Assembly: GCF_025725645.1 (NCBI RefSeq)
Contig: NZ_CP107007.1
Location: forward strand, 3,715,311 to 3,779,310
Direction of reading: 5' to 3'
DNA: 64,000 bases
DNA from: Halomonas sp. GD1P12
Lineage (GTDB): Bacteria > Pseudomonadota > Gammaproteobacteria > Pseudomonadales > Halomonadaceae
Shown: positions 28,640 through 40,974 of the stretch, in pieces
How the letters are laid out: each line of letters opens with the position of its first letter
Numbering within the stretch: the first letter of the stretch is position 1
Made by a program: the position numbers and the translations under genes
Notes under the pieces: model-generated
What the model was told of the DNA's origin: nothing
The model's database searches: none
The model's input: the letters and a program-made list of their open reading frames with translations, nothing else

Positions 28640-28730
28640 CGCAATTTCCTCTACTAAACCCAGTGGGCAGGATGAAGGGTGACCGTGCGTTTTTTGACGC
28701 GGCGCGTATGCGCCTATAGTAGCAGAGAAA

Positions 28731-28767
28731 AAAAACGCTCCCTGAACCCGATGGGCTCAAGGAGCGT
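28731..28767 (-). terminator. Terminator of the atp operon
   Basis: Fifteen-base imperfect stem (ACGCTCC pairing with GGAGCGT, then an inner CCC/GGG) with a run of T residues on the minus strand, 29 bases after the atpC stop. Confidence 0.88.
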
Positions 28768-28795
28768 GTTCGTCGCGCGAGAGGCGTAGATCTTC

Positions 28796-29224
28796 CTAGC
28801 CCTTGCCCGCCTTCTTGCGCAGCTGCTGGATCGTACGCAGCTGGGCCACGGCTTCGGCAAGCTCTGCCGATGCGCGCGTGTAGTCGAGCTCAGCGGACTT
28901 GTCGTTGAAGGCTTTCAGCGCTTCTTCCCGCGCCTGTTCGGCAGCGGCTTCGTCAAGGTCGCTCGCTCGCGAGGCGGCATCGGCCAGGATGGTCACGTGG
29001 TCCGGCTGGACCTCCATGAAGCCCCCGGAGACAAAGAAATGATCTTCCTTGCCACCGTCGTGAAACACGCGAACCGGCCCGGGCTGTAGCTCAGTCAAAA
29101 GCGGAGCGTGCCCCGGCAGAATACCGAGATCGCCCACGACGCCGGCCGCCACCACCATTTCGATGGCTCCCGAGAAGATCGAGTCTTCGGCGCTGACGAT
29201 ATTGCAAGTGAAGCTATTCGCCAT
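28796..29224 (-). CDS. atpC: ATP synthase epsilon subunit
   Basis: 142 residues. Central-stalk regulatory subunit of F1. The beta-sandwich (1-85; ILPGHAPLLTELQPG) is followed by two C-terminal helices (about 90-135) that can inhibit ATP hydrolysis. A strong GGGGGA ribosome site lies before the ATG. Last gene of the atp operon, 24 bases after atpD. Confidence 0.95.
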   Translation of the reverse strand: MANSFTCNIVSAEDSIFSGAIEMVVAAGVVGDLGILPGHAPLLTELQPGPVRVFHDGGKEDHFFVSGGFMEVQPDHVTILADAASRASDLDEAAAEQAREEALKAFNDKSAELDYTRASAELAEAVAQLRTIQQLRKKAGKG

Positions 29225-29248
29225 AGCGAATCCCCCTATTGAACGGGA

Positions 29249-30640
<1,392 letters not shown>

Positions 30641-30695
30641 TTAAAACCTGCAAATGAAACCTGTCTGCCTGAAGCCGTTGGCGGCTCCAAAGGCG

Positions 30696-31583
30696 TTATA
30701 CGGCTGAAGCGCCGCCGACAATCTCGGAAATTTCCTGGGTAATGGCGGCCTGGCGGGCCTTGTTGTAGACCATCTCCAGATCGTCGATCAGATTACCCGC
30801 GTTGTCGGTCGCGCTCTTCATGGCGATCATCCGGGCGGCCTGTTCGCACGCACCGTTTTCGACCACCGCCTGATACACCTGGGATTCGATAAAGCGAATC
30901 AGCAGGCTGTCCAGCAACGCCTTGGCATCCGGTTCATACAGGTAGTCCCAGCTTCCGGGACGGGCGTTTTCTTCGTTGTCATGTCCGGCGTTCTCACCCA
31001 TGTCGGATGAGAGCGGCAGGAGCTGACGAACCACCGGCTTTTGCGTCATGGTGTTGACGAATTCGTTGTACACCACGTATAGACGATCCAGTCGGCCTTC
31101 GTCGTACGCTTCGAGCATGACCTTGACACTACCGATCAGACCCTCGACGGTCGGCTTTTCGCCCAATCCGCTTTTCGCCGCAACCAGGTTGCCGCCGTAC
31201 TTGCGGAAAAAGGCGCCAGCCTTCGAGCCCAGGGCGCAGAAGTCCAGCTCGGCGCCTTCCTCTCTCCAGGCGGCGGCGTCTTTCAGCACGGCCTTGAAGA
31301 GGTTGACGTTCAAACCGCCGCACAGACCGCGGTCGGTGGACACCACGATGTAACCAACGCGCTTCACCTCGCGCTCGACCATGTAGTCGTGCTTGTACTC
31401 GGGGTTGGCGTCAGCGATGTGGCCGACCACGTTACGAATCTGTCGTGCGTAGGGCTGGCCAGCCTTCATCAGATCTTGTGCTTTACGCATCTTCGACGCA
31501 GCGACCATTTCCATGGCGCTGGTGATTTTCTGCGTATTTTTGATGCTCCCGATCTGGGTGCGTATCTCTTTTGCAGCTGCCAT
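30696..31583 (-). CDS. atpG: ATP synthase gamma subunit
   Basis: 295 residues, central rotating shaft of F1. The N-terminal helix [20 protein letters not shown] and the C-terminal helix ([20 protein letters not shown], then [15 protein letters not shown]) make the coiled coil, with a globular domain between ([10 protein letters not shown]). No plant-type regulatory insertion. 67 bases separate it from atpD. Confidence 0.96.
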   Translation of the reverse strand: MAAAKEIRTQIGSIKNTQKITSAMEMVAASKMRKAQDLMKAGQPYARQIRNVVGHIADANPEYKHDYMVEREVKRVGYIVVSTDRGLCGGLNVNLFKAVLKDAAAWREEGAELDFCALGSKAGAFFRKYGGNLVAAKSGLGEKPTVEGLIGSVKVMLEAYDEGRLDRLYVVYNEFVNTMTQKPVVRQLLPLSSDMGENAGHDNEENARPGSWDYLYEPDAKALLDSLLIRFIESQVYQAVVENGACEQAARMIAMKSATDNAGNLIDDLEMVYNKARQAAITQEISEIVGGASAV

Positions 31584-31648
31584 AGCGATCTACCCTTCGT
31601 TCGTGGCTCTCAGAAAGTAGGCAAGCCCGCCGCGAGGCGGGCCAATCA

Positions 31649-33193
31649 TTACCAGCTCTGAGTCGCCTTGAACTGTTCGAGACCCGACTTCAAGCCGTTT
31701 TTGATCTCGTCGTTGTAGTCGCCGGTCTGGTTGATCTTGTCCATCAGATCAGCGTGCTCGGACTTCATGTAGTCGTGCAGGGCACGCTCGAAATCCAGCA
31801 CCTTGTCGACGCTGACATCATCCAGATGACCTTCGTTGGCGGCGTACAGGGTAAGCGCCATTTCAGCCACGGACATCGGCGAGTATTGATTTTGCTTCAT
31901 CAGCTCGGTGACGCGCTGACCGTGCTCGAGCTGCTTGCGCGTGGCTTCGTCCAGATCCGAGGCGAACTGCGAGAACGCCGCCAGCTCACGGTACTGGGCG
32001 AGTGCCAGACGCACGCTACCACCAAGCTTCTTGATGATCTTGGTCTGGGCCGAGCCACCAACACGCGATACCGAGAGACCGGCGTTGATCGCCGGGCGGA
32101 TGCCCGAGTTGAACAGGTTGGTCTCCAAAAAGATCTGACCGTCGGTGATCGAGATCACGTTGGTCGGAACGAACGCGGAGACGTCGCCGCCCTGGGTTTC
32201 GATGATCGGCAGTGCGGTCAAGGAACCGGTCTTGCCGGTTACTTCGCCGTTCGTGAATTTCTCCACGTAGTCGGCGTTGACGCGCGCGGCGCGCTCCAGA
32301 AGACGCGAGTGGAGGTAGAACACGTCACCCGGGTAAGCTTCACGGCCCGGCGGACGACGCAGCAAAAGCGATACCTGACGATACGCCACGGCCTGCTTGG
32401 AAAGATCGTCATAGACGATCAGCGCGTCTTCGCCGCGATCGCGGAAGTACTCGCCCATGGTGCAGCCGGAGTAGGCGGCGAGGAACTGCATCGGCGCCGG
32501 GTCGGCAGCGCCGGCCGCGACCACGATGGTGTGCTCCATCGCGCCGTGCTCTTCGAGCTTGCGTACCACGTTGGCGATGGTCGACTGCTTCTGACCGATC
32601 GCGACGTAGACACAGGTGACGCCCTTGCCTTTCTGGTTGATGATCGCGTCGATCGCGATCGCCGACTTACCGATCTGACGGTCGCCGATGATCAGCTCAC
32701 GCTGACCGCGACCGATCGGCACCATGGAGTCGATCGACTTCAGACCCGTCTGGATCGGCTCGTCGACGGACTGACGTGTGATGACGCCCGGCGCGACTTT
32801 CTCGACCGCGTCGGTCATCTTGGCGTCGATGTCGCCCTTGCCGTCGATGGGGTTACCGAGCGCGTCGACCACGCGGCCAACGAGTTCAGGGCCTACCGGC
32901 ACTTCGAGGATGCGACCGGTACACTTGGCGGTCATGCCCTCTTCGAGGAGCAGGTAATCGCCCAGTACGACGGCACCCACGGAGTCGCGCTCCAGGTTGA
33001 GTACCATGCCGAACACGGAGTTCGGAAATTCGATCATTTCACCAAACATCGCGTCTTCGAGGCCGTGAATTTTCACGATACCGTCGGAAACGGTGACGAT
33101 GGTGCCCTGATTACGGGCTTCGGATGCGACGTCAAGCTTCTCGATACGCTGCTTGATGATGTCGCTGATCTCGGAAGGATTCAGTTGCTGCAT
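31649..33193 (-). CDS. atpA: ATP synthase alpha subunit
   Basis: 514 residues, nucleotide-binding F1 subunit. The Walker A motif reads GDRQIGKS (residues 170-177) rather than the more common GDRQTGKT; it still fits GxxxxGK[ST]. The arginine-finger region [10 protein letters not shown] and [14 protein letters not shown] are conserved. The N-terminus [20 protein letters not shown] binds the delta subunit. Confidence 0.97.
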   Translation of the reverse strand: MQQLNPSEISDIIKQRIEKLDVASEARNQGTIVTVSDGIVKIHGLEDAMFGEMIEFPNSVFGMVLNLERDSVGAVVLGDYLLLEEGMTAKCTGRILEVPVGPELVGRVVDALGNPIDGKGDIDAKMTDAVEKVAPGVITRQSVDEPIQTGLKSIDSMVPIGRGQRELIIGDRQIGKSAIAIDAIINQKGKGVTCVYVAIGQKQSTIANVVRKLEEHGAMEHTIVVAAGAADPAPMQFLAAYSGCTMGEYFRDRGEDALIVYDDLSKQAVAYRQVSLLLRRPPGREAYPGDVFYLHSRLLERAARVNADYVEKFTNGEVTGKTGSLTALPIIETQGGDVSAFVPTNVISITDGQIFLETNLFNSGIRPAINAGLSVSRVGGSAQTKIIKKLGGSVRLALAQYRELAAFSQFASDLDEATRKQLEHGQRVTELMKQNQYSPMSVAEMALTLYAANEGHLDDVSVDKVLDFERALHDYMKSEHADLMDKINQTGDYNDEIKNGLKSGLEQFKATQSW

Positions 33194-33209
33194 GCCATGT
33201 CCCTCGGAC

Positions 33210-33743
33210 TCAAGCGGTGAGCGCGTCAGAAAGGCGGTTCAATCGACCGCGTACCGAACCGTCGATGACGGTGTCGCCGGCACGCAGGATGACACCGCCG
33301 ATGAGCGACTTGTCTACCTGAGTAGTAATGGAGATTTCGCGATTCAGACGCTTTTTAAGCGCGTTTGCCAACTTGGTTTTCTGCGGCGCCGTCAGCTTGT
33401 AAGCCGACGTGACCAGCACCTCGACACGCTCCTCGTGTTCGGCGCGCAGGCGCTCGAACTGATCGGCGATGAAGGGCAGAGCCATGAGGCGCCCCTGAGC
33501 GGCCAGCGTCGTCAAGAAACGATCCAGGCCGTCGGGCTTTTCCGACAACAGGTCGCACAGAAGCTCGACCTTTTGCTCGCTGGACACCTTCGGGCTGCCA
33601 AGCACGCGGCGAAGCGTGTCATCGGCGACTGCAACGCTTAGGAAGTTCAGCGTCTGGGACCAGCTATCAAACGCTTGTTGGTCACGCGCGTATTCAAACG
33701 CCGCCTTGGCGTAAGGACGAGCGACGGTCAGTAATTCCGCCAT
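33210..33743 (-). CDS. atpH: ATP synthase delta subunit
   Basis: 177 residues. Peripheral-stalk subunit linking alpha to b. The N-terminal helical domain begins [19 protein letters not shown] and the C-terminal part has the conserved [20 protein letters not shown]. Eleven bases from atpF and 16 from atpA. Confidence 0.95.
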   Translation of the reverse strand: MAELLTVARPYAKAAFEYARDQQAFDSWSQTLNFLSVAVADDTLRRVLGSPKVSSEQKVELLCDLLSEKPDGLDRFLTTLAAQGRLMALPFIADQFERLRAEHEERVEVLVTSAYKLTAPQKTKLANALKKRLNREISITTQVDKSLIGGVILRAGDTVIDGSVRGRLNRLSDALTA

Positions 33744-33754
33744 GGGTCACCTCC

Positions 33755-34225
33755 TTACAGTTCGGCGGCAAGCTCATCAAGCAACTTGCGATGTGCGTTC
33801 TCGTCGACCGACTCTTGCAAAATACGCTCAGCGCCGATGATCGCGAGGTGAGACACCTGAGCAAGAAGCTCGCTTTTCGCGCGATTGACCTCTTGCTCGA
33901 TTTCAGAGCGGGCGCTTGCAATGATGCGCTCGCCTTCAACTCGCGCCTGCTCCCGCGCCTCTTCGATCATCTGGGCAGAGCGCTTGTTGGCCTGCTCGAT
34001 GATAGCGGATGCCTGCTCCTTGCTCTCCTTGAGCGTCTGCTCGGAGCGCTCCTGGGCAAGTTCGAGATCGCGCGTTGCACGGCTGGCTGCGTCCAAACCA
34101 TCAGCAATTTTCTTCTGGCGCTCGTGAAGCGCGTTGCTGATCGGAGGCCACACGTACTTTATGCAAAACCAGACAAAGATCGCGAAGGCGATCGTCTGCC
34201 CGATAAGCGTCATGTTGATATTCAC
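33755..34225 (-). CDS. atpF: ATP synthase b subunit
   Basis: 156 residues, same length as E. coli b. One N-terminal membrane helix (about 5-26; [20 protein letters not shown]) and then a long, highly charged right-handed coiled coil forming the peripheral stalk. It starts at GTG 34225 with AGAGG upstream. Confidence 0.95.
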   Translation of the reverse strand: MNINMTLIGQTIAFAIFVWFCIKYVWPPISNALHERQKKIADGLDAASRATRDLELAQERSEQTLKESKEQASAIIEQANKRSAQMIEEAREQARVEGERIIASARSEIEQEVNRAKSELLAQVSHLAIIGAERILQESVDENAHRKLLDELAAEL

Positions 34226-34301
34226 AGGACTGTACCTCTGACAAGTTCGTGGCGACCGGGGTAAAACAAAACCGAGCGAAAAAGCGCCCGGTCAGGTTTG
34301 A

Positions 34302-34547
<246 letters not shown>

Positions 34548-34597
34548 TCAAGTTTAAGGTTGAGGTTGAGGGTTGAAGTTAAGGGTGGATCTTGAGA

Positions 34598-35437
<840 letters not shown>

Positions 35438-35833
35438 TCAATCAGTTGTACGGCGTTTCAGCATTAACCAGGGCGCCAGCCAATGCGTCAGTATCACCGC
35501 AACATAAGCGCTAAAAAATAAAGTAGGGTTTGAGGGAGGCACTGCCACGAAGACCAGCGTGAAAAGTGCCACCGTCAAACCAAACTTGCCTGCCTCGGCG
35601 CGCAGCAGGTGCGTGGCGCCGGCTCGGCGGCCACGAGTGCGAAGAAACCCCATTCGCTGTATGAAAAACGCGTGCGGCAGTATCGCCACCAGCGCCCCGG
35701 TCACCACTGAAACGCTGCCGGATAAACCGGCCACCGGGTACGCAAGCGCCGCGCCGAGTAGCATGATGGCTAACTGAGCGAGCGTGAGCTGAACGATATA
35801 GGTTCTGCGCCGCTGCGTTTCGAATCGCTGCAT
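35438..35833 (-). CDS. atpI: ATP synthase assembly protein AtpI
   Basis: 131 residues with four hydrophobic segments; the first gene of the atp operon. AtpI aids c-ring assembly and may act as a Mg2+ or Ca2+ channel. I chose ATG 35833, giving MQRFETQRRRTYIVQLTLAQ and the usual length of about 130; the frame extends 36 codons further without a ribosome site. A G-rich stretch just before this ATG may serve as ribosome site. Confidence 0.88.
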   Translation of the reverse strand: MQRFETQRRRTYIVQLTLAQLAIMLLGAALAYPVAGLSGSVSVVTGALVAILPHAFFIQRMGFLRTRGRRAGATHLLRAEAGKFGLTVALFTLVFVAVPPSNPTLFFSAYVAVILTHWLAPWLMLKRRTTD

Positions 35834-35951
35834 AGCCCCCGGCCCAACCCCTCGGCACTTGCGTGTCAGCATCGAAGGCTGAAGCCGTGGCGTTCGCTGT
35901 TTTACTCTTTGCCGTTCCGTTACTGCGAACAACCTGCACAAATCTTGCGCG

Positions 35952-35980
35952 ATTATAGGGAAGCGCTATCACACCTTCAA
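35952..35980 (-). promoter_or_regulatory. Sigma-70 promoter of the atp operon
   Basis: On the minus strand, TTGAAG (35980-35975) and a perfect TATAAT (35957-35952) are separated by exactly 17 bases. Transcription would begin near 35945, leaving a leader of about 110 bases before atpI. It is the best -10 match I found in the window. Confidence 0.75.
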
Positions 35981-36090
35981 CCGAAGTTGCGTCTAATTTG
36001 CGGGTTTACGCGCGCAGTTGCGACCAAAGCGCTAAAAATAGGGGCTAACGTGTGGCTATTTAATGAGCCTGCTATTTATCCATCAGCCCG

Positions 36091-37020
36091 TTATTTGATG
36101 TGTCCGAGAATACCGTCGAGCTCTTCGAGGCTGGTGTAACGGATGGTGACCTTGCCCTTGCCGCGCTGACCGTGATCGATGGATACCGGCGCGCCAAGCA
36201 GCTCGCCGAGCTGAGTCTCGAGCCGCGTGACGTCCGCGGTCTTTTTCGAGCGTTTGGGCGCGGCCCTGGCGGCTTCGTCGCTGCCGAGCTTTTTGACCAG
36301 CGCTTCGGTGGCGCGCACGGTCAGGTCGTTATTGACCACTTCATGGGCAATGCGCCGCTGCTGGGCACTGGTGAGCGATAAAAGCGCGCGGGCGTGACCC
36401 ATGTCGAGATCACCGCGCTCCAGAAGCGTTTGCACCTCGTTGTCCAGACTCAAAAGCCGCAACAGGTTCGCCACCTGAGTACGCGACTTGCCGACCGCAT
36501 CGGCGATCTGCTGCTGGGTGAGTTCGAACTCGTCGCCCAGGCGCTTGAGCGCGATCGCCTCTTCCACCGCATTGAGGTTTTCACGCTGGATGTTCTCGAT
36601 CAAAGCGAGTGCCAGCGCGACTTCGTCGCTGACGTCACGAATGACCGCGGGGATGACGTCGAGCTCGGCGAGCTGGGCCGCGCGCCAGCGCCGCTCGCCG
36701 GCGATGATCTCGTAGCGGGACTGCCCGACCGGGCGTACCACGATCGGCTGCATCACGCCCTGGGCGCGGATCGAGTCAGCGAGCTCCTCGAGGGCTTCGG
36801 GCTGGATATCGCGGCGGGGCTGGTATTTACCGCGGCTCAGTTGACCAAGCGGCAAACGCTCGAGACGCTCGTTGTCGGTGGCCTCGACGACCACGCTCGA
36901 CGGCGCTGTATCGACGCTTTCAAACGTTTCCTCACTGGTGAGATCCAGACTGTCACGACGACGTGCGCCCGCTCCAATGAGGGCGTCCAGGCCACGTCCT
37001 AGCGCGCGTTTACGCGTCAT
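36091..37020 (-). CDS. parB: Chromosome-partitioning protein ParB
   Basis: 309 residues. ParB CTPase domain with LPLGQLSRGKYQPRR and the GERRWRAAQLAE (C-motif) segment, a central HTH (LTQQQIADAVGKSRTQVANLLRLL), and a C-terminal dimerisation domain ending IRYTSLEELDGILGHIK. Binds parS sites near the origin and spreads as a CTP clamp. AAGGGGA precedes the ATG. 43 bases after parA. I found no convincing parS sequence in the window. Confidence 0.95.
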   Translation of the reverse strand: MTRKRALGRGLDALIGAGARRRDSLDLTSEETFESVDTAPSSVVVEATDNERLERLPLGQLSRGKYQPRRDIQPEALEELADSIRAQGVMQPIVVRPVGQSRYEIIAGERRWRAAQLAELDVIPAVIRDVSDEVALALALIENIQRENLNAVEEAIALKRLGDEFELTQQQIADAVGKSRTQVANLLRLLSLDNEVQTLLERGDLDMGHARALLSLTSAQQRRIAHEVVNNDLTVRATEALVKKLGSDEAARAAPKRSKKTADVTRLETQLGELLGAPVSIDHGQRGKGKVTIRYTSLEELDGILGHIK

Positions 37021-37063
37021 GCGCTTCCCCTTAAACGTTGAGTCAAACCCCGGCCGTCAGGCG

Positions 37064-37831
37064 CTAAAGCGCCAGCTTGCGAATCATCTCTTTGGCGAGC
37101 ACGCGATACGCCTGGCTGCCCCGCGAAAAGCGTGCGTAGTGGGTGACCGGCAGGCCGTGGCTCGGCGCTTCGGCCACCTTCACGTTGCGCGGAATGGTGG
37201 TCTTCAAAAGCGCGTCGCCGAAAAAGTCGCGCAGCTGCTTGTCCACTTCGCGGGTCAGGCTCGTGCGCTTATCGTACATGGTGCGCAATATACCGGAAAT
37301 CGCGAGCTCCGGATTGACGCTCTCCTTGATCTGCTCGACGGTATCCAGAAGCGCCGACAGGCCTTCCAACGCGTAGAACTCGCACTGCAGCGGAATCAGC
37401 ACGCCGTGAGCGGCGGTCAGTGCGTTGACGGTCAGCATGTTGAGCGACGGCGGGCAGTCGATCAGCACCACGTCGTAGTTCTCGGCCACCGTGCTGAGCG
37501 CGGTGGAGAGTCGGCTCTGGCGCTCATCGCGATCCAGCAGTTCGACCTCCGCGGCGGTCAGATCACCATTACCCGGCAGCACGTCGAAGTTGACCGGCAG
37601 ATTCCTGATGATCGCCTCGTGAGCGCTGGCCTCACCGAGCAGGACATCCAGCACGCTCTTGTCCAGATCGTACTTGTCGATGCCGCTGCCCATGCTGGCG
37701 TGGCCCTGGGGGTCGAGATCCACCAGCAGCACGCGGCGGTCGAGACTCGCCAGGCTCGCCGCGAGATTGACGGCCGAGGTGGATTTGCCCACGCCGCCTT
37801 TTTGGTTGGTCAGGGCAATGATCTGGCTCAC
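37064..37831 (-). CDS. parA: Chromosome-partitioning ATPase ParA/Soj
   Basis: 255 residues. Deviant Walker A KGGVGKST (about 11-18), DLDPQGHAS and DCPPSLN motifs. It moves the ParB-bound origin region and may influence DnaA. It starts at a GTG whose first base is the last base of the rsmG stop (TAGTG), with AAGGAG seven bases upstream, so translation is coupled. Confidence 0.95.
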   Translation of the reverse strand: MSQIIALTNQKGGVGKSTSAVNLAASLASLDRRVLLVDLDPQGHASMGSGIDKYDLDKSVLDVLLGEASAHEAIIRNLPVNFDVLPGNGDLTAAEVELLDRDERQSRLSTALSTVAENYDVVLIDCPPSLNMLTVNALTAAHGVLIPLQCEFYALEGLSALLDTVEQIKESVNPELAISGILRTMYDKRTSLTREVDKQLRDFFGDALLKTTIPRNVKVAEAPSHGLPVTHYARFSRGSQAYRVLAKEMIRKLAL

Positions 37832-38496
37832 TACAAGGCTCCTTCAGGGGTCAAAATCAACAGCTGCCGTATTGCCGTCTCATAGGGAATGGGCAGCCGA
37901 TGCCGCGCCGTCAGCACGATATCGGCGGGAAGTGCACTGAGTTCATCGTCGGCGCCGGGGCCTTTCATGGCCAGCCACTGCCCGCTGGGCTCCACCAGCG
38001 TTCGGGTCAGGTCGATAAAGTCGACCAGGCTTGCAAACGCGCGGGAGACGACCTGATCGAAGGTGCGCTCGCCAAAGGCCTCGACCCGTACCTGGGTCGG
38101 GGTCGCGTTGTCGATCGAAAGCTCCATGATCGCCTGGCGTTGAAAGCGCACTTTCTTGCCGTTGCTGTCGACCAGCGTGACCTGAACGTCGGGCTTCAAA
38201 ATGGCGATGACCAGGCCTGGAAGGCCTGGGCCTGCGCCAACGTCGAGCAGCGTGTCGCCGTGCACGAAAGGTGCAATGGCGGCGCTATCCAGCACGTGGC
38301 GCGAGACCATCTCGACCGGGTCGCGCACTGCGGTGAGGTTATAAGCCCGGTTCCACTTGTGCAACAGCGCCACCAGGGCCAGAAGCCGCTCGCGCTGGGA
38401 AGCGCTGACCTCGAGGCCGAGGGTCTCGAGGCCGCTGTCCAGCCGGGTGGCAACGTCAGCGGGCAGGTCGTTCAAAAGCGGGGACAGCGAACTCAT
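37831..38496 (-). CDS. rsmG: 16S rRNA (guanine(527)-N7)-methyltransferase
   Basis: 221 residues. AdoMet motif [18 protein letters not shown] and the [19 protein letters not shown] block are diagnostic of RsmG/GidB. It methylates G527 of 16S rRNA. Its ATG overlaps the mnmG stop by four bases (ATGA). Confidence 0.96.
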   Translation of the reverse strand: MSSLSPLLNDLPADVATRLDSGLETLGLEVSASQRERLLALVALLHKWNRAYNLTAVRDPVEMVSRHVLDSAAIAPFVHGDTLLDVGAGPGLPGLVIAILKPDVQVTLVDSNGKKVRFQRQAIMELSIDNATPTQVRVEAFGERTFDQVVSRAFASLVDFIDLTRTLVEPSGQWLAMKGPGADDELSALPADIVLTARHRLPIPYETAIRQLLILTPEGAL

Positions 38497-40397
38497 CCGT
38501 TCGCCACCTCGGCGCTGCCAACCAGGCGGCGCTTTTTCAGATGGATCAAAAGAATCGAGACCGCCGCTGGCGTCACGCCGGAGATACGCGCTGCGTGGGC
38601 CAGGGTTTCCGGGCGGGCGTCCATGAGCTTCTGGCGAATTTCGTTGGAGAGGCCCTCGACCTTCTGATAGTCGAGCTCGGCCGGCAGCGGCGTATTTTCG
38701 TGGCGCTTGAGCTTGTCGATCTCGTCCTGCTGACGATCGATATAGCCCTGGTACTTGGCGTGGATCTGGACCTGCTCGGCCACGGCGCCGCTTTGCACTG
38801 CCTCGCTTTCAAGCCCGGGAAGTGTTGCGATATCGGCGTAGGTCAGCTCCGGGCGTTTCAGAAGATCCGCCAGCGAGTACTCGCGATTGAGCGGGTGGCC
38901 GGTTTTCTCGGCGACTTTCTCGGCGGCGGCGGTGTTGGGCTGTACCCATACCGACTTGAGCCGTGCGCTTTCGCGCTCGATCGACTCACGCTTTTCGCTG
39001 AACGCCTGAAAGCGAGCATCGTCGACCAGGCCAAGCTCGCGGCCCTTCTCGGTCAGGCGCAAATCCGCGTTGTCTTCACGCAGCATCAGACGATACTCCG
39101 CGCGTGAAGTGAACATGCGGTAGGGCTCCTTGGTGCCCATGGTGATCAGGTCATCGACCAGCACGCCCAGATAGGCCTCATCGCGGCGCGGATGCCAGGA
39201 CTCGAGTGATTTCGCCCGGCGGGCAGCGTTGAGCCCGGCCAAAAGCCCCTGAGCACCGGCCTCTTCGTACCCAGTGGTACCGTTGATTTGCCCGGCGAAA
39301 AACAGGTTGTGGATAAATTTTGTCTCCAGCGAGTGCCTGAGATCCCGCGGGTCGAAGAAATCGTACTCGATGGCGTAGCCCGGGCGCGTGATATGGGCGT
39401 TTTCCAGCCCCTTCATCGAGCGCACCACCTGAAGCTGCACATCGAAGGGCAGCGAGGTGGAAATGCCGTTCGGGTAGAGCTCATGGGTGTCCAACCCTTC
39501 GGGCTCGATGAAGACCTGATGGCTCGACTTGTCCGCGAAACGGTGAACCTTGTCTTCGATCGACGGGCAGTAGCGCGGGCCGGTGCTTTCGATCACGCCG
39601 GAGTACATCGGCGAGCGGTCCAGATTCGCCATGATGATGTCGTGAGCGCGCTGGTTGGTGTGCGCTATATGACAGCTCACCTGGCGCGGGTGCATGTCGC
39701 GCGAGCCCAGATAGGACATGACCGGCGTTGGCGTGTCGCCGGGCTGCTCCTCCAGCTGGCTAAAGTCGACACTTCTAGCGTCGATGCGCGGCGGCGTGCC
39801 GGTTTTCAGCCGATCGACGCGAAACGGCAGCGCGCGCAGGCGCTCGGCCAGCGCGTTGGAAGGCGGGTCACCCGCACGGCCGCCGCGGCTGGTATCGAGG
39901 CCGATGTGAATCACGCCGCCCAGAAATGTACCGGTCGAGAGCACGACGGTTTCACTCATAAAGCGAATGCCGGTTTCGGTGACCACGCCGCGCACAATAT
40001 CGTTATCCACAACCAGGTCGCCCGCGGCCTGCTGAAAGATCGTCAAGTTCGGCTGGTTTTCGAGCATGCCGCGAATGGCGGCCTTGTAGCGTACCCGGTC
40101 GGCTTGAGCGCGCGTGGCGCGTACCGCCGGCCCCTTGCGGGCATTCAACACGCGAAACTGAATACCACCCAGGTCAGTGGCAAGCCCCATGGCGCCGCCC
40201 AATGCATCGATTTCCTTGACCAGGTGGCTCTTGCCGATACCGCCAATGGCGGGATTACACGACATTTGGCCTAGGGTTTCGATGTTGTGAGTGAGCAGCA
40301 GGGTTTGACAACCCATACGAGCAGAGGCCAACGCGGCTTCGGTTCCCGCATGGCCACCGCCGATGACAATCACGTCAAAGCGGTCGGGGTAATTCAA
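38493..40397 (-). CDS. mnmG: tRNA uridine-5-carboxymethylaminomethyl synthase MnmG
   Basis: 634 residues. With MnmE it installs cmnm5 at wobble U34. FAD motif [19 protein letters not shown] at the N-terminus, the [20 protein letters not shown] block, and [25 protein letters not shown] motif. The start is an unusual TTG at 40397, supported by GAGGTG upstream and by the match to the family N-terminus. First gene of mnmG-rsmG-parA-parB. Two perfect DnaA boxes lie inside the gene (39308-39316 and 40003-40011). Confidence 0.95.
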   Translation of the reverse strand: MNYPDRFDVIVIGGGHAGTEAALASARMGCQTLLLTHNIETLGQMSCNPAIGGIGKSHLVKEIDALGGAMGLATDLGGIQFRVLNARKGPAVRATRAQADRVRYKAAIRGMLENQPNLTIFQQAAGDLVVDNDIVRGVVTETGIRFMSETVVLSTGTFLGGVIHIGLDTSRGGRAGDPPSNALAERLRALPFRVDRLKTGTPPRIDARSVDFSQLEEQPGDTPTPVMSYLGSRDMHPRQVSCHIAHTNQRAHDIIMANLDRSPMYSGVIESTGPRYCPSIEDKVHRFADKSSHQVFIEPEGLDTHELYPNGISTSLPFDVQLQVVRSMKGLENAHITRPGYAIEYDFFDPRDLRHSLETKFIHNLFFAGQINGTTGYEEAGAQGLLAGLNAARRAKSLESWHPRRDEAYLGVLVDDLITMGTKEPYRMFTSRAEYRLMLREDNADLRLTEKGRELGLVDDARFQAFSEKRESIERESARLKSVWVQPNTAAAEKVAEKTGHPLNREYSLADLLKRPELTYADIATLPGLESEAVQSGAVAEQVQIHAKYQGYIDRQQDEIDKLKRHENTPLPAELDYQKVEGLSNEIRQKLMDARPETLAHAARISGVTPAAVSILLIHLKKRRLVGSAEVANG

Positions 40398-40473
40398 TTA
40401 GCACCTCAACTTGGCCCTTTCAAAAAGCGCCGATCGATCGTTTGAGAACGAGGCTCGCCTCGATAAGCCCGCC

Positions 40474-40502
40474 AGTATAAACCTCCTGTGAATAACAGTC
40501 AG
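40474..40502 (-). promoter_or_regulatory. Predicted mnmG operon promoter with a DnaA box in its spacer
   Basis: On the minus strand, CTGACT (40502-40497) and TATACT (40479-40474) are 17 bases apart, each matching the sigma-70 consensus at four or five of six positions. The spacer contains a perfect DnaA box TTATTCACA (40495-40487). Transcription would start near 40467. DnaA bound there should block RNA polymerase, which would couple this operon to replication initiation. Confidence 0.55.
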
Positions 40503-40882
40503 GTTTTTCCACACCTTGGTTCGCCAGTACTGATCTACTAATAACAAAATAAAAAATATAAAGAGAAGTTCTGTTGATGTTGTAACTACTGGTGTGGATA
40601 AAATCTGTGCATAAGGCATTTAAAATGATATTTTTCAAACTTTTATATTGTTGACCATTCGGTGATTAAAGGGCGTAGTTGCTGCGTAGAAGCGGTGTCG
40701 GGGCTGTGGATCGAATGGGTATTTATGCACAGCGCCAAAAAAACACGGCTTATCCACCGATGCATACCGACGCTGTGCGCTCGATTGTGAACATTCGACC
40801 TGAACCTTGATAAATGGCTGGAAAGCGTACGTGGCGGGCATGGTGGGCGGACATGAAAAAAATCGAAAAAATGTTGTCCACA
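40487..40882. other. DnaA-box cluster, candidate replication origin (oriC-like)
   Basis: This 577-base gene-free stretch (40398-40974) beside mnmG holds four perfect DnaA boxes (TTATNCACA): 40487-40495, 40593-40601 and 40606-40614 on the minus strand, 40723-40731 on the plus strand. One-mismatch boxes lie at 40505-40513, 40750-40758 and 40874-40882, and a weaker one at 40705-40713. An AT-rich block (about 40535-40680) could be the unwinding element. E. coli oriC also adjoins mnmG. However, in Pseudomonas-type chromosomes the active origin lies between rpmH and dnaA, just beyond the right edge here, so this may be a secondary or ancestral origin or a titration site. Confidence 0.65.
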
Positions 40883-40885
40883 GGC

Positions 40886-40916
40886 AAAAAAAAGAGCCTG
40901 TCGCAAGGACAGGCTC
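40886..40916 (-). terminator. Terminator of the amino-acid ABC transporter operon
   Basis: Nine-base perfect stem GAGCCTGTC/GACAGGCTC with a five-base loop and eight T residues following on the minus strand, 58 bases after the ATPase gene stop. It also shields the DnaA-box region from read-through. Confidence 0.92.
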
Positions 40917-40974
40917 GGAAATGGCAGGTTTTGATGAAGGGGGCTGAGCGTATAGCGCGTGCGATATGCGCGTT

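Noticed and set aside
28640..28795. Mg2+ riboswitch ahead of mgtE
   Set aside because: The space upstream of mgtE holds the atp terminator and no M-box-like structure that I can recognise.
40398..40906. Two minus-strand open frames of 73 and 87 codons in the DnaA-box region
   Set aside because: They lack ribosome sites, have low-complexity AT-rich or irregular composition, and cross the DnaA boxes; the region looks non-coding.
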